This document shows, piece by piece, positions 52,616-61,114 of a DNA stretch of 64,000 bases. Under the pieces are notes generated by a model. It was given only the letters and a program-made list of their open reading frames with translations, was not told where the DNA came from and made no database searches. The stretch comes from Streptomyces sp. NBC_00306 (GTDB taxonomy: Bacteria > Actinomycetota > Actinomycetes > Streptomycetales > Streptomycetaceae), in contig NZ_CP108032.1 in NCBI RefSeq assembly GCF_036169555.1, positions 7,192,001-7,256,000 of the forward strand. Direction: 5' to 3'. Each line of letters starts with the position of its first letter. Position 1 is the stretch's first letter. The position numbers and the translations under genes were made by a program.

Positions 52616-52716
52616 CACCGCCGCCCCGCCGGCACCTCCTCACGGAGCCGTCGCGCCCGCTCCGGCGCCGTCAGGCGCACGGCCGCCCCGGACGTGCCCC
52701 GCCGCCCGCCGCCCCC

Positions 52717-52722
52717 TACCGT
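52717..52722 (+). promoter_or_regulatory. Leaderless -10 (TACCGT)
   Basis: TACCGT ends 7 nt before the GTG at 52730; no ribosome binding site. Confidence 0.55.
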
Positions 52723-52729
52723 TCACCCT

Positions 52730-53938
52730 GTGAGTGATCGCCTGAACACGCAGCCGGACCTGCGCCGCGGCGGCTATCTCCGGGCCGCCGGGATCTTCGC
52801 GGTGTGCATGGCGGGAACCACACTCCCCACCCCGCTCTACGGCCTCTATCAGGAGGAAATCGGGTTCTCCGAGCTGATCGTGACGGTCGTCTTCGCCGTC
52901 TACGCCTTCGGTGTCATCGGCGTCCTCCTGCTCGCGGGCAACATCTCCGACACCGTCGGCCGCCGACCCGTGCTGCTGTGCGGACTGGTCCTCGCCGCCC
53001 TCAGCGCGGTGTGCTTCCTGGCCGAGAGCGGACTGCCCCTGCTCTTCCTCGGCCGGTTCCTGTCGGGACTGTCCGCCGGACTGTTCACCGGTGCCGCGAC
53101 CGCGTTCGTCATGGAATGCGCACCGCCGGGCAAGGAGGGCCGAGCCGCCTTCGCCTCGACCGCGGCCAACATGGGCGGGCTGGGCTGCGGTCCGCTGCTG
53201 GCGGGACTGCTCGCCCAGTACGCGCCGTGGCCCCTGAAGCTCCCCTTCCTCGTCCATCTCGCCCTGGTCGCCGTCTCGTTCGCGGTGCTCTGGTTCCTCC
53301 CCGAGACCGTGCGCGAGCCGAAGCCGCTGCGTGTCGGCCGCCCGCAGCGGCCCAGCCTGCCGCCCCAGGTGCGCGCCCTGTTCGTACCGGCCGGCCTCGC
53401 CGCGTTCGTCGGCTTCTCCCTGCTCGGCGTGTTCACCTCCGTGAGCCCCGCGTTCCTCGCACAGAGCCTCGGTGTGGAGAACCACGCGGTCGTCGGGCTC
53501 ATCGTCTTCCTCGCCTTCTTCGCCTCCACCGTCGGACAGTTGCTGGTGCCCAGGCTGGGTGTGGCCCGGGCGCTGCCGGCCGGCTGTTTCACGCTCGTCG
53601 CCGGGCTGGCCCTGCTGGCCGGCGCGCTCGCCTGGGACCTGCTGGCGCTCGTGGTCCTCAGCGCGCTCGTCGGGGGCGCGGGACAGGGGCTCGCGCTCAG
53701 GGGCGCCGTCGCCTCGGTCGCGGGCGCGGCGCCCGAGGAGCACCGTGCCGGGGTCATCTCCTCGCTGTTCGTGGTCGCCTACACGGGCATCTCCATTCCC
53801 GTCATCGGCATCGGATTCCTCGCCGAACCGCTCGGCCTGGAGGACGCCGGACTGGTCTTCATCTGCTGCATGGTGCTGCTCGCCGGATCCGCCGGCATCT
53901 ATCTGCTCCGCCGCCCGGCGGACCGCGCACGCGTCTGA
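52730..53938 (+). CDS. MFS transporter
   Basis: 402 residues, 12 hydrophobic segments. The loop 2-3 motif LAGNISDTVGRRPVLLCGLV and the motif after helix 5 (GPLLAGLL) are typical of drug-efflux-type MFS proteins. Substrate unknown. The leaderless promoter sets the GTG start. A DUF1275 membrane protein gene follows after 18 nt, so they are probably co-transcribed. Confidence 0.88.
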   Translation: MSDRLNTQPDLRRGGYLRAAGIFAVCMAGTTLPTPLYGLYQEEIGFSELIVTVVFAVYAFGVIGVLLLAGNISDTVGRRPVLLCGLVLAALSAVCFLAESGLPLLFLGRFLSGLSAGLFTGAATAFVMECAPPGKEGRAAFASTAANMGGLGCGPLLAGLLAQYAPWPLKLPFLVHLALVAVSFAVLWFLPETVREPKPLRVGRPQRPSLPPQVRALFVPAGLAAFVGFSLLGVFTSVSPAFLAQSLGVENHAVVGLIVFLAFFASTVGQLLVPRLGVARALPAGCFTLVAGLALLAGALAWDLLALVVLSALVGGAGQGLALRGAVASVAGAAPEEHRAGVISSLFVVAYTGISIPVIGIGFLAEPLGLEDAGLVFICCMVLLAGSAGIYLLRRPADRARV

Positions 53939-53956
53939 CGAGCCGGGAGCCGTCGC

Positions 53957-54646
53957 ATGGCACACGACACGGACCCGTGGCTCACCGAGCCGCACCATCT
54001 GTTCGCCTCGGCCCCGGTGCTGCTCCTGACCCTGGCGACCGGCGCGGTCGACGCCATCAGCTTCCTTGCCCTCGGGGGCGTCTTCACCAGTGTCATGACC
54101 GCGAACCTGGCCCTCCTCGGACTCTCCGTCGGAAGCCGGCAACTCCCGCTGGCCGGCCATTCGCTGCTGGCGATCACGGGCTATGTCTGCGGCGTACTCC
54201 TCGGCAGCCGTATCACCGTGCTCCGCACCGGGCCGCGGTGGACGGGAGCGCGGTGCGCGCTGCTCGTGGAAACCGTCGTCCTGGGCGGCGCGACCGTCGC
54301 CTGGGTCCTGTGGGGCGGCGCTCCGCACAGCGGCGGCAGGCTCGCCCTGCTCGCGGTCATGTCGGTGGCGATGGGAGTGCAGGGCGGGGCCGTGCGGGCC
54401 GCCGGCGCCCCCGGGCTGTCGACGACGTACCTGACAGGCGCGCTGACCGGCGCGCTGACGAGCCTCATGACCACCGGCCGGCTCCAGTGGGACAACGCGG
54501 TTCTCGTCCTCGTCCTGATGGCAGGCGCGGCGCTGGGCGGGCTGATGCTCACTCAGGCCCGGCCCGCGGCCGTCGGGCTGCCGGCGGCTCTGGTGGCGGC
54601 CGCACTGGTCCTTTCCTTCGTCGTTCCGCCGCCGCGGCGCACCTGA
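53957..54646 (+). CDS. DUF1275/YoaK-family membrane protein
   Basis: 229 residues, six hydrophobic segments. LTLATGAVDAISFLALGGVF, TSVMTANLALLGL and GVQGGAVRAAGAPGLSTTYL match YoaK/DUF1275 proteins, whose function is unknown. In the same transcript as the preceding MFS gene. Confidence 0.88.
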   Translation: MAHDTDPWLTEPHHLFASAPVLLLTLATGAVDAISFLALGGVFTSVMTANLALLGLSVGSRQLPLAGHSLLAITGYVCGVLLGSRITVLRTGPRWTGARCALLVETVVLGGATVAWVLWGGAPHSGGRLALLAVMSVAMGVQGGAVRAAGAPGLSTTYLTGALTGALTSLMTTGRLQWDNAVLVLVLMAGAALGGLMLTQARPAAVGLPAALVAAALVLSFVVPPPRRT

Positions 54647-54713
54647 AGGGAAACAGGTCTCTTTCCCGCTGAGCGGGGCACACGGTCCTCACCGATTCGA
54701 GGGGAGAACCTCC

Positions 54714-54890
54714 ATGCTTGGCATCGCAGCAGCCGTCCTGTTCTTCATCGCGTTCCTCATCAACGCGGCGGAGATCTCGACGAACGACACGTTCACCGCC
54801 ACCAACATCATGCTCATCGGCCTGATGCTGCTGGGTCTGCAGGTGGCGGGGATAGGGAGCAGCTGGTCGACGCGCAGCCGCAGACGTTGA
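54714..54890 (+). CDS. Tiny two-helix membrane protein
   Basis: 58 residues: MLGIAAAVLFFIAFLINAAE, a short polar ISTNDTFTATN, then a second helix IMLIGLMLLGLQVAGIG and a basic tail RSRRR. AGGGGAG lies at good distance before the ATG, and a strong terminator follows the stop, both supporting a real gene. Similar small proteins are widespread in Streptomyces. Function unknown. Confidence 0.75.
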   Translation: MLGIAAAVLFFIAFLINAAEISTNDTFTATNIMLIGLMLLGLQVAGIGSSWSTRSRRR

Positions 54891-54903
54891 CCTGAGTCAG
54901 TGT

Positions 54904-54945
54904 CGGGAAGGGGGCGGACCGGATCACCGGCCCGCCCCCTTCCCG
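54904..54945 (+). terminator. Strong terminator
   Basis: A perfect 14-bp stem (CGGGAAGGGGGCGG and complement) with an inner CCGG-ATCA-CCGG hairpin, 13 nt after the stop of the tiny membrane protein gene. Confidence 0.8.
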
Positions 54946-55045
54946 TGCGCTCTGTGCCGACGGGCCGGACCGGAAGGTGTACCGGGCACGACAGCCGGAT
55001 GGCGGACATCGGTTTTCGGCGCCGATACGGGGTTACCCGAGCCCC

Positions 55046-55459
55046 ATGACTGAATCGAACAAGCGAGTAACCACAGCGTCGAAGAACGAACACGTCAATG
55101 CCGCGCGAGCCGCGGGCGGGCGGGCCAAGCAGGCTTCGTCCCGGGCCGCGGACGCCGCTTCGGACGGTGCGAACGAGGCGCGGAACGCCACGGCGTCGGC
55201 CCTCGCGGGCGCCGGGAAGTCGGTCACCACGACTCTGGAGTCGGCCTCCAGGACGGTGGGCGGTGCGGCCGGTACGGCGACGAAGGCGGTGGGCGCGGCA
55301 GCCGGCACGGCCTGGCTGTTCATGAAGGCCCGCACCCTGCTCGTCGCGGGCGGTGGCGCGAGCGCCGTCGCGGTGGGCGCCGCCGCCTTCGCGGTCGGCC
55401 GGCGTTCCGCACGACGCGGTTTCGGCCCCGTGACCCGTGCGACCGGCGGCCGTATCTGA
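55046..55459 (+). CDS. Ala-rich small membrane-associated protein
   Basis: 137 residues. Residues 1-80 are Ala/Ser/Thr-rich and likely helical (NAARAAGGRAKQASSRAADA; SRTVGGAAGTATKAVGAAAG). One hydrophobic segment follows (LLVAGGGASAVAVGAAAFAV) and a basic tail. The composition resembles stress-related or envelope-associated helical proteins, but I recognise no family. The start lacks a ribosome binding site; TACCCG 6 nt upstream hints at a leaderless transcript. Confidence 0.65.
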   Translation: MTESNKRVTTASKNEHVNAARAAGGRAKQASSRAADAASDGANEARNATASALAGAGKSVTTTLESASRTVGGAAGTATKAVGAAAGTAWLFMKARTLLVAGGGASAVAVGAAAFAVGRRSARRGFGPVTRATGGRI

Positions 55460-55568
55460 GTCTCCGCACGCGGCAATCCGCGTCGGTCTCGTACCGAGCA
55501 CCGGGGACGAGGCCGGCGCGGATTCCCGCGCGTGGCGAACCCGATCCGCTCTGCGGAGATATGAGAGC

Positions 55569-56372
55569 GTGCGACGCGTGCACATTGATCTGAGCAGCCG
55601 GACGGCGGTCGTCACCGGATCGTCCCAGGGCATCGGACTCGCCATCGCGACGGGCCTTGCGCGGGCGGGTGCGAGGACGGTTCTCACCGGGCGGGGCGAA
55701 GAGCGTCTGCGGCAGGCCGCGGGCAGCCTGATCGAGGCGGTGCCGGCGGCCGATGTGGCGACCGTGACCTGCGACCTGACCACGGAGGAGGGCGCCGGGC
55801 TGCTGGGCCATGCGGTCCCCGACGCCGACATCCTCGTCAACAACCTCGGCATCTTCGGACCCACCGAAGCCCTGGACATCACCGACGACCAGTGGCGCGA
55901 GTACTTCGAGACCAACGTCCTCAGCGCCGTGCGCCTCATCCGTGCCTATCTGCCCGGCATGAAGGAGCGCGGCTGGGGCCGGGTCCTGAACATCGCCAGC
56001 GACTCGGCGCTCGTCGTCCCGGTCGAGATGATCCACTACGGCATGTCCAAGACGGCCCTGCTGGCCGTCTCACGCGGCTTCGCCAAGGACGCCTCCGGCG
56101 CCGGGGTGACGGTGAACTCCGTCATCGCGGGACCCACCCACACGCCGGGTGTGGAGGACTTCGTGTACGAACTGGTGGGCAAGGACAGACCCTGGGACGA
56201 GGCGCAGCGCGAGTTCATGCGACTGCACCGTCCACAGTCCTTGCTGGGGCGGCTGATCGAGCCCGAGGAGATCGCCAACCTGGTCGTCTATCTCAGCTCC
56301 GCGCAGGCGTCGGCGACCACCGGCGCGGCCGTCAGGGTCGACGGCGGCTACGTCGACTCCATCGTCCCCTGA
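55569..56372 (+). CDS. Short-chain dehydrogenase/reductase
   Basis: 267 residues. TAVVTGSSQGIGLAIATGLA (cofactor motif), ILVNNLGIFGP, and Ser plus Y-x3-K in ASDSALVVPVEMIHYGMSKT: a complete classical SDR. Substrate unknown. The start is GTG 55569 with GGAG 10 nt upstream, or GTG 55578. A perfect terminator follows. Confidence 0.87.
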   Translation: MRRVHIDLSSRTAVVTGSSQGIGLAIATGLARAGARTVLTGRGEERLRQAAGSLIEAVPAADVATVTCDLTTEEGAGLLGHAVPDADILVNNLGIFGPTEALDITDDQWREYFETNVLSAVRLIRAYLPGMKERGWGRVLNIASDSALVVPVEMIHYGMSKTALLAVSRGFAKDASGAGVTVNSVIAGPTHTPGVEDFVYELVGKDRPWDEAQREFMRLHRPQSLLGRLIEPEEIANLVVYLSSAQASATTGAAVRVDGGYVDSIVP

Positions 56373-56400
56373 CGGACCCCTCGGACACCCCGCGCCACAC

Positions 56401-56427
56401 GCGCGTCCGGGATGATCCCGGACGCGC
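56401..56427 (+). terminator. Terminator of the SDR gene
   Basis: A perfect 12-bp stem (GCGCGTCCGGGA and complement) with a 3-nt loop. Confidence 0.85.
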
Positions 56428-56479
56428 GGCGCGTTGAACAACTGCCCAGAGACCTTTACCGACGACGGGATGGATGACC

Positions 56480-56926
56480 ATGCCTCTTGAGGGTGAGTAC
56501 GAGCCGAGCCCGGAGAAGTGGGTGCGTGACCAGGTGGAGCTGTTCGAGAGCTCCGGCGGCTCCAAGGGCACGACGCTGCGCGGGATGCCGGTCATCATCC
56601 TGACCACCCGCGGCGCCAAGAGCGGCAAGATCCGCAAGTCCCCGCTGATGCGGGTGGAGCACGAGGGCGAGTACGCCGTGGTCGCCTCGCTGGGCGGGGC
56701 GCCGAAGCACCCTGTCTGGTACCACAACGTGGTGGCCGATCCCCGGGTGGAGCTCCAGGACGGCGCCGTGCGCCAGGACATGACGGCACGTGAGGTGACC
56801 GGCGAGGAGAAGGCCGTGTGGTGGGCCCGCGCGGTCGAGGCGTACCCCGACTACGCGGACTACCAGAAGAAGACGGACCGGGAAATCCCCGTCTTCGTGC
56901 TGGAGCGGGTGCCCGAGGGCCACTGA
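56480..56926 (+). CDS. F420-dependent (Ddn-like) nitroreductase-family oxidoreductase
   Basis: 148 residues. MPVIILTTRGAKSGKIRKSP with PLMRVEHEGEYAVVASLGGA then HPVWYHNVVADPRVELQ is the deazaflavin-dependent nitroreductase signature (the K-S-G-x-x-R phosphate-binding and W-Y-x-N motifs). These enzymes use reduced F420 on quinones and nitro compounds. Start at ATG 56480 or 56474. The stop codon lies within a bidirectional terminator stem. Confidence 0.9.
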   Translation: MPLEGEYEPSPEKWVRDQVELFESSGGSKGTTLRGMPVIILTTRGAKSGKIRKSPLMRVEHEGEYAVVASLGGAPKHPVWYHNVVADPRVELQDGAVRQDMTAREVTGEEKAVWWARAVEAYPDYADYQKKTDREIPVFVLERVPEGH

Positions 56927-56953
56927 CGGCCCGTCCGAAGGCCGTCAGTGGCC
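56918..56953. terminator. Bidirectional terminator overlapping a stop codon
   Basis: A perfect 14-bp stem (GGCCACTGACGGCC and complement) with an 8-nt loop, shared by the convergent Ddn-like and glycerol kinase genes. Confidence 0.85.
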
Positions 56954-56976
56954 GACGTGCACCCGTCGGTGCCGGT

Positions 56977-58494
56977 CTATTCGACCTTGGCCCAGTCGAG
57001 CGTGCGCTCCACGGCCTTCTTCCAGCCCGCGTAGCCCTCCGCACGCTGGTCCTCGGACCACTGCGGCTCCCAGCGCTTCGACTCCTGCCAGTGGGTGCGC
57101 AGTTCGTCGGTGTCGCGCCAGAAGCCCGTGGCCAGACCGGCCGCGTAGGCGGCACCGAGCGCGGTGGTCTCGGCGACGACCGGACGGCTGACCGGTACGC
57201 CGAGGACATCGGCCTGGATCTGCATGCACAGGTCGTTGGCGGTCACACCGCCGTCGACCTTGAGCACGTCGAGGTGGACGCCGGAGTCCTGCTCCATGGC
57301 CTCCACCACGTCCCGGCTCTGGTAGCAGATGGCTTCGAGCGTCGCCCGCGCCAGATGGCCGTTGTCGTTGTACCGGGCGAGGCCGACGATCGCGCCGCGG
57401 GCGTCGGAACGCCAGTACGGGGCGAACAGTCCGGAGAAGGCGGGGACGAAGTACATCCCGCCGTTGTCCTCGACCGTGCGGGCCAGTGTCTCGCTCTCGG
57501 CGGCCGTCTTGACGATCTTCATCTGGTCGCGCAGCCACTGGACCGCGGAACCGGTGACCGCGATGGAGCCCTCCAGGGCGTAGACCGCGGGGCTGTCGCC
57601 GAACTGGTACGCCACCGTGGTGAGCAGGCCGTGCTCCGAACGCACCAGCTCCGTACCGGTGTTCAGCACCAGGAAGTTGCCGGTGCCGTAGGTGTTCTTG
57701 GCCTCGCCCGGCGAGTAGCAGACCTGGCCGACGGTCGCCGCCTGCTGGTCGCCGAGCACGCCGGCGATGGGGATGGCCTCACGCAGGGGCCGCGACGTAC
57801 GTGTCTCGCCGTAGGCATCCGCGCTGGAGGACGGCTTGATGCTCGGCAGCATCGACCGCGGGATGTCGAAGAATCCCAGCAGTTCGTCGTCCCAGTCCAG
57901 CGTCTCGAGGTTCATCAGCATGGTGCGGCTGGCGTTCGTCACGTCCGTGGCGTGGATGCCGCCGTCGGGACCGCCGGTGAGGTTCCACAGCACCCAGGCA
58001 TCGGTGTTGCCGAAGATGGCATGGCCCTGCTGAGCGGCTTCGCGGACGCCGTCGACGTTCTCCAGGATCCACTGGATCTTGCCGCCGGAGAAGTACGTCG
58101 CGGGCGGCAGACCCGCCTTGCGGCGGATGACGTCACCCTTGCCCGAGCGCTCCAGGGCGGCGGCGATGGAGTCGGTGCGGGTGTCCTGCCAGACGATGGC
58201 GTTGTAGTAGGGGCGGCCGTTGCGCGGGTCCCAGACGACGGTCGTCTCCCGCTGGTTGGTGATACCGATCGCCGCCAGGTCGGCCGGCGACAGATTTCCG
58301 TGCCGGAGGGCGTTCTGGATCACCGAGTTGGTGCGCTCCCAGATCTCGACGGGGTCGTGCTCGACCCACCCCGATCGGGGAAGGATCTGCTCGTGCTCCA
58401 GTTGATGCTTCGCCACTTCGTTTCCGGCGTGGTCGAAGATCATGAAACGGGTGCTGGTGGTTCCCTGATCCACCGCGCCGACGAAGTCCGCCAT
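56977..58494 (-). CDS. glpK: Glycerol kinase
   Basis: 505 residues, full length. FVGAVDQGTTSTRFMIFDHA is the FGGY-family ATP motif, GWVEHDPVEIWERTNSVI and GITNQRETTVVWD the glycerol site region, and YGTGNFLVLNTG and VDGGVTANDLCMQIQADVLG the C-terminal ATP region. It makes glycerol-3-phosphate. Streptomyces gylCABX clusters have a facilitator and GlpD next to glpK; here the gene stands alone, so it is probably a second glpK. The start is ATG 58494, with AGGAG upstream. Confidence 0.95.
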   Translation of the reverse strand: MADFVGAVDQGTTSTRFMIFDHAGNEVAKHQLEHEQILPRSGWVEHDPVEIWERTNSVIQNALRHGNLSPADLAAIGITNQRETTVVWDPRNGRPYYNAIVWQDTRTDSIAAALERSGKGDVIRRKAGLPPATYFSGGKIQWILENVDGVREAAQQGHAIFGNTDAWVLWNLTGGPDGGIHATDVTNASRTMLMNLETLDWDDELLGFFDIPRSMLPSIKPSSSADAYGETRTSRPLREAIPIAGVLGDQQAATVGQVCYSPGEAKNTYGTGNFLVLNTGTELVRSEHGLLTTVAYQFGDSPAVYALEGSIAVTGSAVQWLRDQMKIVKTAAESETLARTVEDNGGMYFVPAFSGLFAPYWRSDARGAIVGLARYNDNGHLARATLEAICYQSRDVVEAMEQDSGVHLDVLKVDGGVTANDLCMQIQADVLGVPVSRPVVAETTALGAAYAAGLATGFWRDTDELRTHWQESKRWEPQWSEDQRAEGYAGWKKAVERTLDWAKVE

Positions 58495-58836
58495 GGCTGT
58501 GCCGCCTCTCCTGTCGGATGGGCTGGGTGTTGCCTCCGCGTGCTGCGCGGAGGGCTCGGTCAGCCTTCCGGGGCCGGAACGCGTCCGGGGAATCGCCCAG
58601 CCATGGGAGCCTGCTTCCGCCGGTTCGGGACCGGTCGTCGACTGCCCGGGTTGTCCAGAAAACAGCGTAGAACGGACCGCGGTGATCCGCGCGCGATGGA
58701 ATGCGGTCCCGCCTCCTGCAAGGGCGCTCGGATGGCGCCTGGTAAGAAAAGTGCAGGTCAGGAACTTCTTGCGGGCGGCCCTGCCGGCGCAGGGTCTTGT
58801 CGGTCCGCGCGCTCCACGGCGTCGCACGGGGTGGGG
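58495..58836. other. 342-nt region upstream of glpK with a 5'-UTR hairpin
   Basis: No gene is visible. A perfect 8-bp stem CCTCCGCG/CGCGGAGG with a 5-nt loop (58533-58553) lies 39-59 nt before the glpK start and could be in its leader. The region also receives the 3' end of the minus-strand kinase gene, without a clear terminator. Confidence 0.45.
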
Positions 58837-59808
58837 TCACGCGGGGACGGCGAGGCTCGGCTCCGGGAAGTGGGCGTCCGGGAAGCTGAGAGTCCGGTAG
58901 ACCGACACGCCTCCCGCCAGTTCCGTGCACGCCCGAGCCGCGGCGGTGGCGCGGTGCGTGCATGCGGGGTCGGCCGCGTCCAGCAGCACTCCCAGCGTCG
59001 TGCCGCTGTGTCCGACGGCCACGCCCAGTCCGCCGACCTCGCGGCAGACATCACGCATGCGCTCCAACGACCGTTTGTGCCGAAGGGATTGGTTCATCAG
59101 CGCGCTGCGGGTGGCGACCCGCCCGACCTCCGCGAGGTCGCGGGAGCGTACGGCGCCGGTGAGCCGGTCCAGCAGACGCGCGTACTCGTGCCGGTCCGCT
59201 GTCGTGAACGGCTTGGGGATGCGGTTGAAGTCGACGGTGTCGACCGCTCCGCCCTCGTCGATCCCCACCACGGTCATGGCGGGCAGGGACCCGAGGACGG
59301 CGCGCAGGCGCACGCTGCGATGGTGGAAGGCGACGATGCCCGGGTAGAGCACGCCGTCGGTGGGTTCGATGCCTGCCAGGAGTCGCTCGATCCGGGCGGC
59401 GGGCATCGCGATGCCCAGGGCCTGCCCCACGGCCCGCGCGGTCGCGACCAGGTCGGCCGATGAGCTGGCCAGCCCCTTGCCCTCCGGGATGACGCTGTTG
59501 ACGGTCAGCACCCCGCCGGTCGGTCGCGGCGTCTGCTCGACGATGGTGCGTGCCAGCTGCAGGGCCTTTTGCTTACGGGCCGGCCGGACCACCACCTCGC
59601 CCATGTGCGGATCGGGCCGGAAGGTCGCCCTCGTCCAGCGCGCGACGGGCAGGGTGACGAGGAAGTCGCCGTCCTGCTCAGGCAGCACGCCTTGGAGCAG
59701 CTCGCCGAAGGTCCCGAAGGCGGTCCCCACTCCGCTGCCCGTCGTCCCTCTCGCCGGCTCCCCGCGCGGTGGACATGGTCGTGCCCCGGCCTCCTGGGTC
59801 GGCTTCAC
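58837..59808 (-). CDS. PduX-like GHMP kinase (L-threonine/serine kinase-like)
   Basis: 323 residues. The order of motifs matches PduX, the L-threonine kinase: GTFGELLQG at 32-40 (PduX: SCGELIQG), the GHMP ATP loop PEGKGLASSSAD at 108-119, IEPTDG at 147-152, VDFNRIPKP, and the third GHMP motif GVAVGHSGTTLG near 285. PduX makes O-phospho-L-threonine for the cobalamin side chain, but no cobalamin gene adjoins it. Instead it is divergent from a CysK-like enzyme, which suggests it supplies an O-phospho-amino acid to that enzyme. GGGAGGAG precedes the GTG start. The promoter has a Zur-like site at its predicted transcription start. Confidence 0.83.
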   Translation of the reverse strand: MKPTQEAGARPCPPRGEPARGTTGSGVGTAFGTFGELLQGVLPEQDGDFLVTLPVARWTRATFRPDPHMGEVVVRPARKQKALQLARTIVEQTPRPTGGVLTVNSVIPEGKGLASSSADLVATARAVGQALGIAMPAARIERLLAGIEPTDGVLYPGIVAFHHRSVRLRAVLGSLPAMTVVGIDEGGAVDTVDFNRIPKPFTTADRHEYARLLDRLTGAVRSRDLAEVGRVATRSALMNQSLRHKRSLERMRDVCREVGGLGVAVGHSGTTLGVLLDAADPACTHRATAAARACTELAGGVSVYRTLSFPDAHFPEPSLAVPA

Positions 59809-59835
59809 GGGACTCCTCCCTGGTTACACGTCAAA

Positions 59836-59850
59836 TGAAAGTGATAATCG
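59836..59850 (-). promoter_or_regulatory. Weak Zur-like site at the kinase transcription start
   Basis: TGAAAGTGATAATCG matches 11 of 15 positions of the actinobacterial Zur box TGAAAATGATTTTCA. It lies 3-17 nt downstream of the kinase -10, where a bound repressor would block initiation. Confidence 0.45.
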
Positions 59851-59852
59851 TT

Positions 59853-59880
59853 TCTATATGAGTCCGGCACCGCGGGGCAA
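59853..59880 (-). promoter_or_regulatory. Predicted promoter of the PduX-like kinase gene
   Basis: On the minus strand TTGCCC (complement of 59875-59880), a 16-nt spacer and TATAGA (complement of 59853-59858). The start site would fall near 59846, inside the Zur-like site. Confidence 0.5.
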
Positions 59881-59907
59881 GTCCGGGCGTCGAGGCGCAA
59901 TCGGTCT

Positions 59908-59922
59908 TGACAATCATTTTCA
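59908..59922 (+). promoter_or_regulatory. Zur box overlapping a TTGACA -35
   Basis: TGACAATCATTTTCA is a 7-1-7 inverted repeat with one mismatch between the arms and matches 14 of 15 positions of the Streptomyces Zur consensus read on this strand (TGAAAATCATTTTCA). It overlaps a consensus -35 TTGACA at 59907-59912. Zur bound to zinc would shut off the operon starting at 60039. Confidence 0.75.
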
Positions 59923-60038
59923 ATTAGTGTGATGCTCTCGCTCGATCCGGTCGTCACCAGGCGCCGGGGACACCGACACCGTTCAGACCTACCTGCTCAA
60001 GCGGTCCCGGCACAGGGGCGGCTGACAGGAAGACGGGC

Positions 60039-61043
60039 ATGCACACACACATAGCTGAAGCGATCAAGAAACCCGATCTCATCTCCCTGCGGCCGGACGT
60101 CATCTGTCTCCGGTTCGAGACGATGAAGATCTACTCGGCGCTGGGGGCGGTCCGCCATCTCCTGGAGTCGGGTGCCGTCGAACCCGGTGACACGCTCGTC
60201 GACAGCTCCAGCGGCATCTACGCACAGGCGCTGGCACTGGCCTGTCACCGGTACGGAATGAAGTGCCACATCGTGGGATCCACGACGGTGGACCGCACCC
60301 TCCGCGCGCAGTTGGAGATCCTCGGCGTCACGCTGGAGCAGGTCCGGCCGTCGAAGAACCTGCGTCTCGACCAGGAACTCCGGGTGCGGCGCATCGCCGA
60401 GATCCTGGAGGCGAACCCCTCGTACCACTGGATGCGGCAGTACCACGACTCCATCCACTACCTCGGTTACCGCGACGTGGCCGACACGATCGCCCGGGAG
60501 GTCCCCGACGGGCCCCTGGCCCTGGTGGGCGGTGTGGGATCGGGCGCCTCGACCGGTGCCATCGCCACCTATCTGCGCGAGGCCGGCCGGGATGTGTCAC
60601 TCGTCGGCGTACAGCCCTTCGGCAGCGTCACGTTCGGCTCGGAGCACGTGTCGGACCCGGACATGATCATCGCGGGGATCGGCAGTGCCATCCCGTTCCG
60701 GAACGTCCGGCACGAGCTCTACGAGAGGATCCACTGGGTCAATTTCGACTGCGCGCTCTCCGGCGCCGTCGAACTCCTGCGGAGCAGCGGCATCTTCGCC
60801 GGCCTCTCGGCCGGCGCCGCGTACCTCACCACTCGCTGGGAACGCACCCGGGACGACTCCCGCACCCATGTCTTCATCGCCGCCGACACCGGCCATCGCT
60901 ACGTCGAGAGCGCCTACGCATGGCACGCGCAAGCCCCGGACATCGACACCCTCAAGCCGCACGAGATCACCTCACTCGACGAGCTCAGTCTCCCCTGGTC
61001 GACGACCTCCTGGTCCGACGTCCGCGTTCCGCAAGGGAGTTGA
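60039..61043 (+). CDS. CysK/SbnA-like PLP-dependent enzyme
   Basis: 334 residues, fold type II PLP family. By spacing from the following PGDT motif, Lys30 (FETMKIYS) aligns with the catalytic Lys of cysteine synthases; the loop before it is about six residues shorter than the usual NPxxSxK loop. The substrate loop TSGNTG is replaced by SSSGIYA at 56-62. The PLP-phosphate loop GGVGSGASTGA is at 164-174. The family performs beta-replacement on O-acetyl- or O-phosphoserine; SbnA and its relatives join O-phosphoserine with an amino acid in metallophore synthesis. The divergent kinase could make the phosphorylated substrate. AGGAAG precedes the ATG. Acceptor and product are unknown. Confidence 0.78.
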   Translation: MHTHIAEAIKKPDLISLRPDVICLRFETMKIYSALGAVRHLLESGAVEPGDTLVDSSSGIYAQALALACHRYGMKCHIVGSTTVDRTLRAQLEILGVTLEQVRPSKNLRLDQELRVRRIAEILEANPSYHWMRQYHDSIHYLGYRDVADTIAREVPDGPLALVGGVGSGASTGAIATYLREAGRDVSLVGVQPFGSVTFGSEHVSDPDMIIAGIGSAIPFRNVRHELYERIHWVNFDCALSGAVELLRSSGIFAGLSAGAAYLTTRWERTRDDSRTHVFIAADTGHRYVESAYAWHAQAPDIDTLKPHEITSLDELSLPWSTTSWSDVRVPQGS

Positions 61044-61114
61044 CGGCGCCGACTCCCCACCGCGGCCGAACTGCCCGCACCGCAGTACGTACAACCCCGA
61101 CGAGAGAACCCGAG

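Noticed and set aside
60117..60150. Missing catalytic Lys in the CysK-like enzyme
   Set aside because: An ungapped alignment from the LEMM-type strand puts Gly at the Lys position, but counting back from the conserved PGDT motif places Lys30 exactly there, so the loop is shortened and the Lys is kept.
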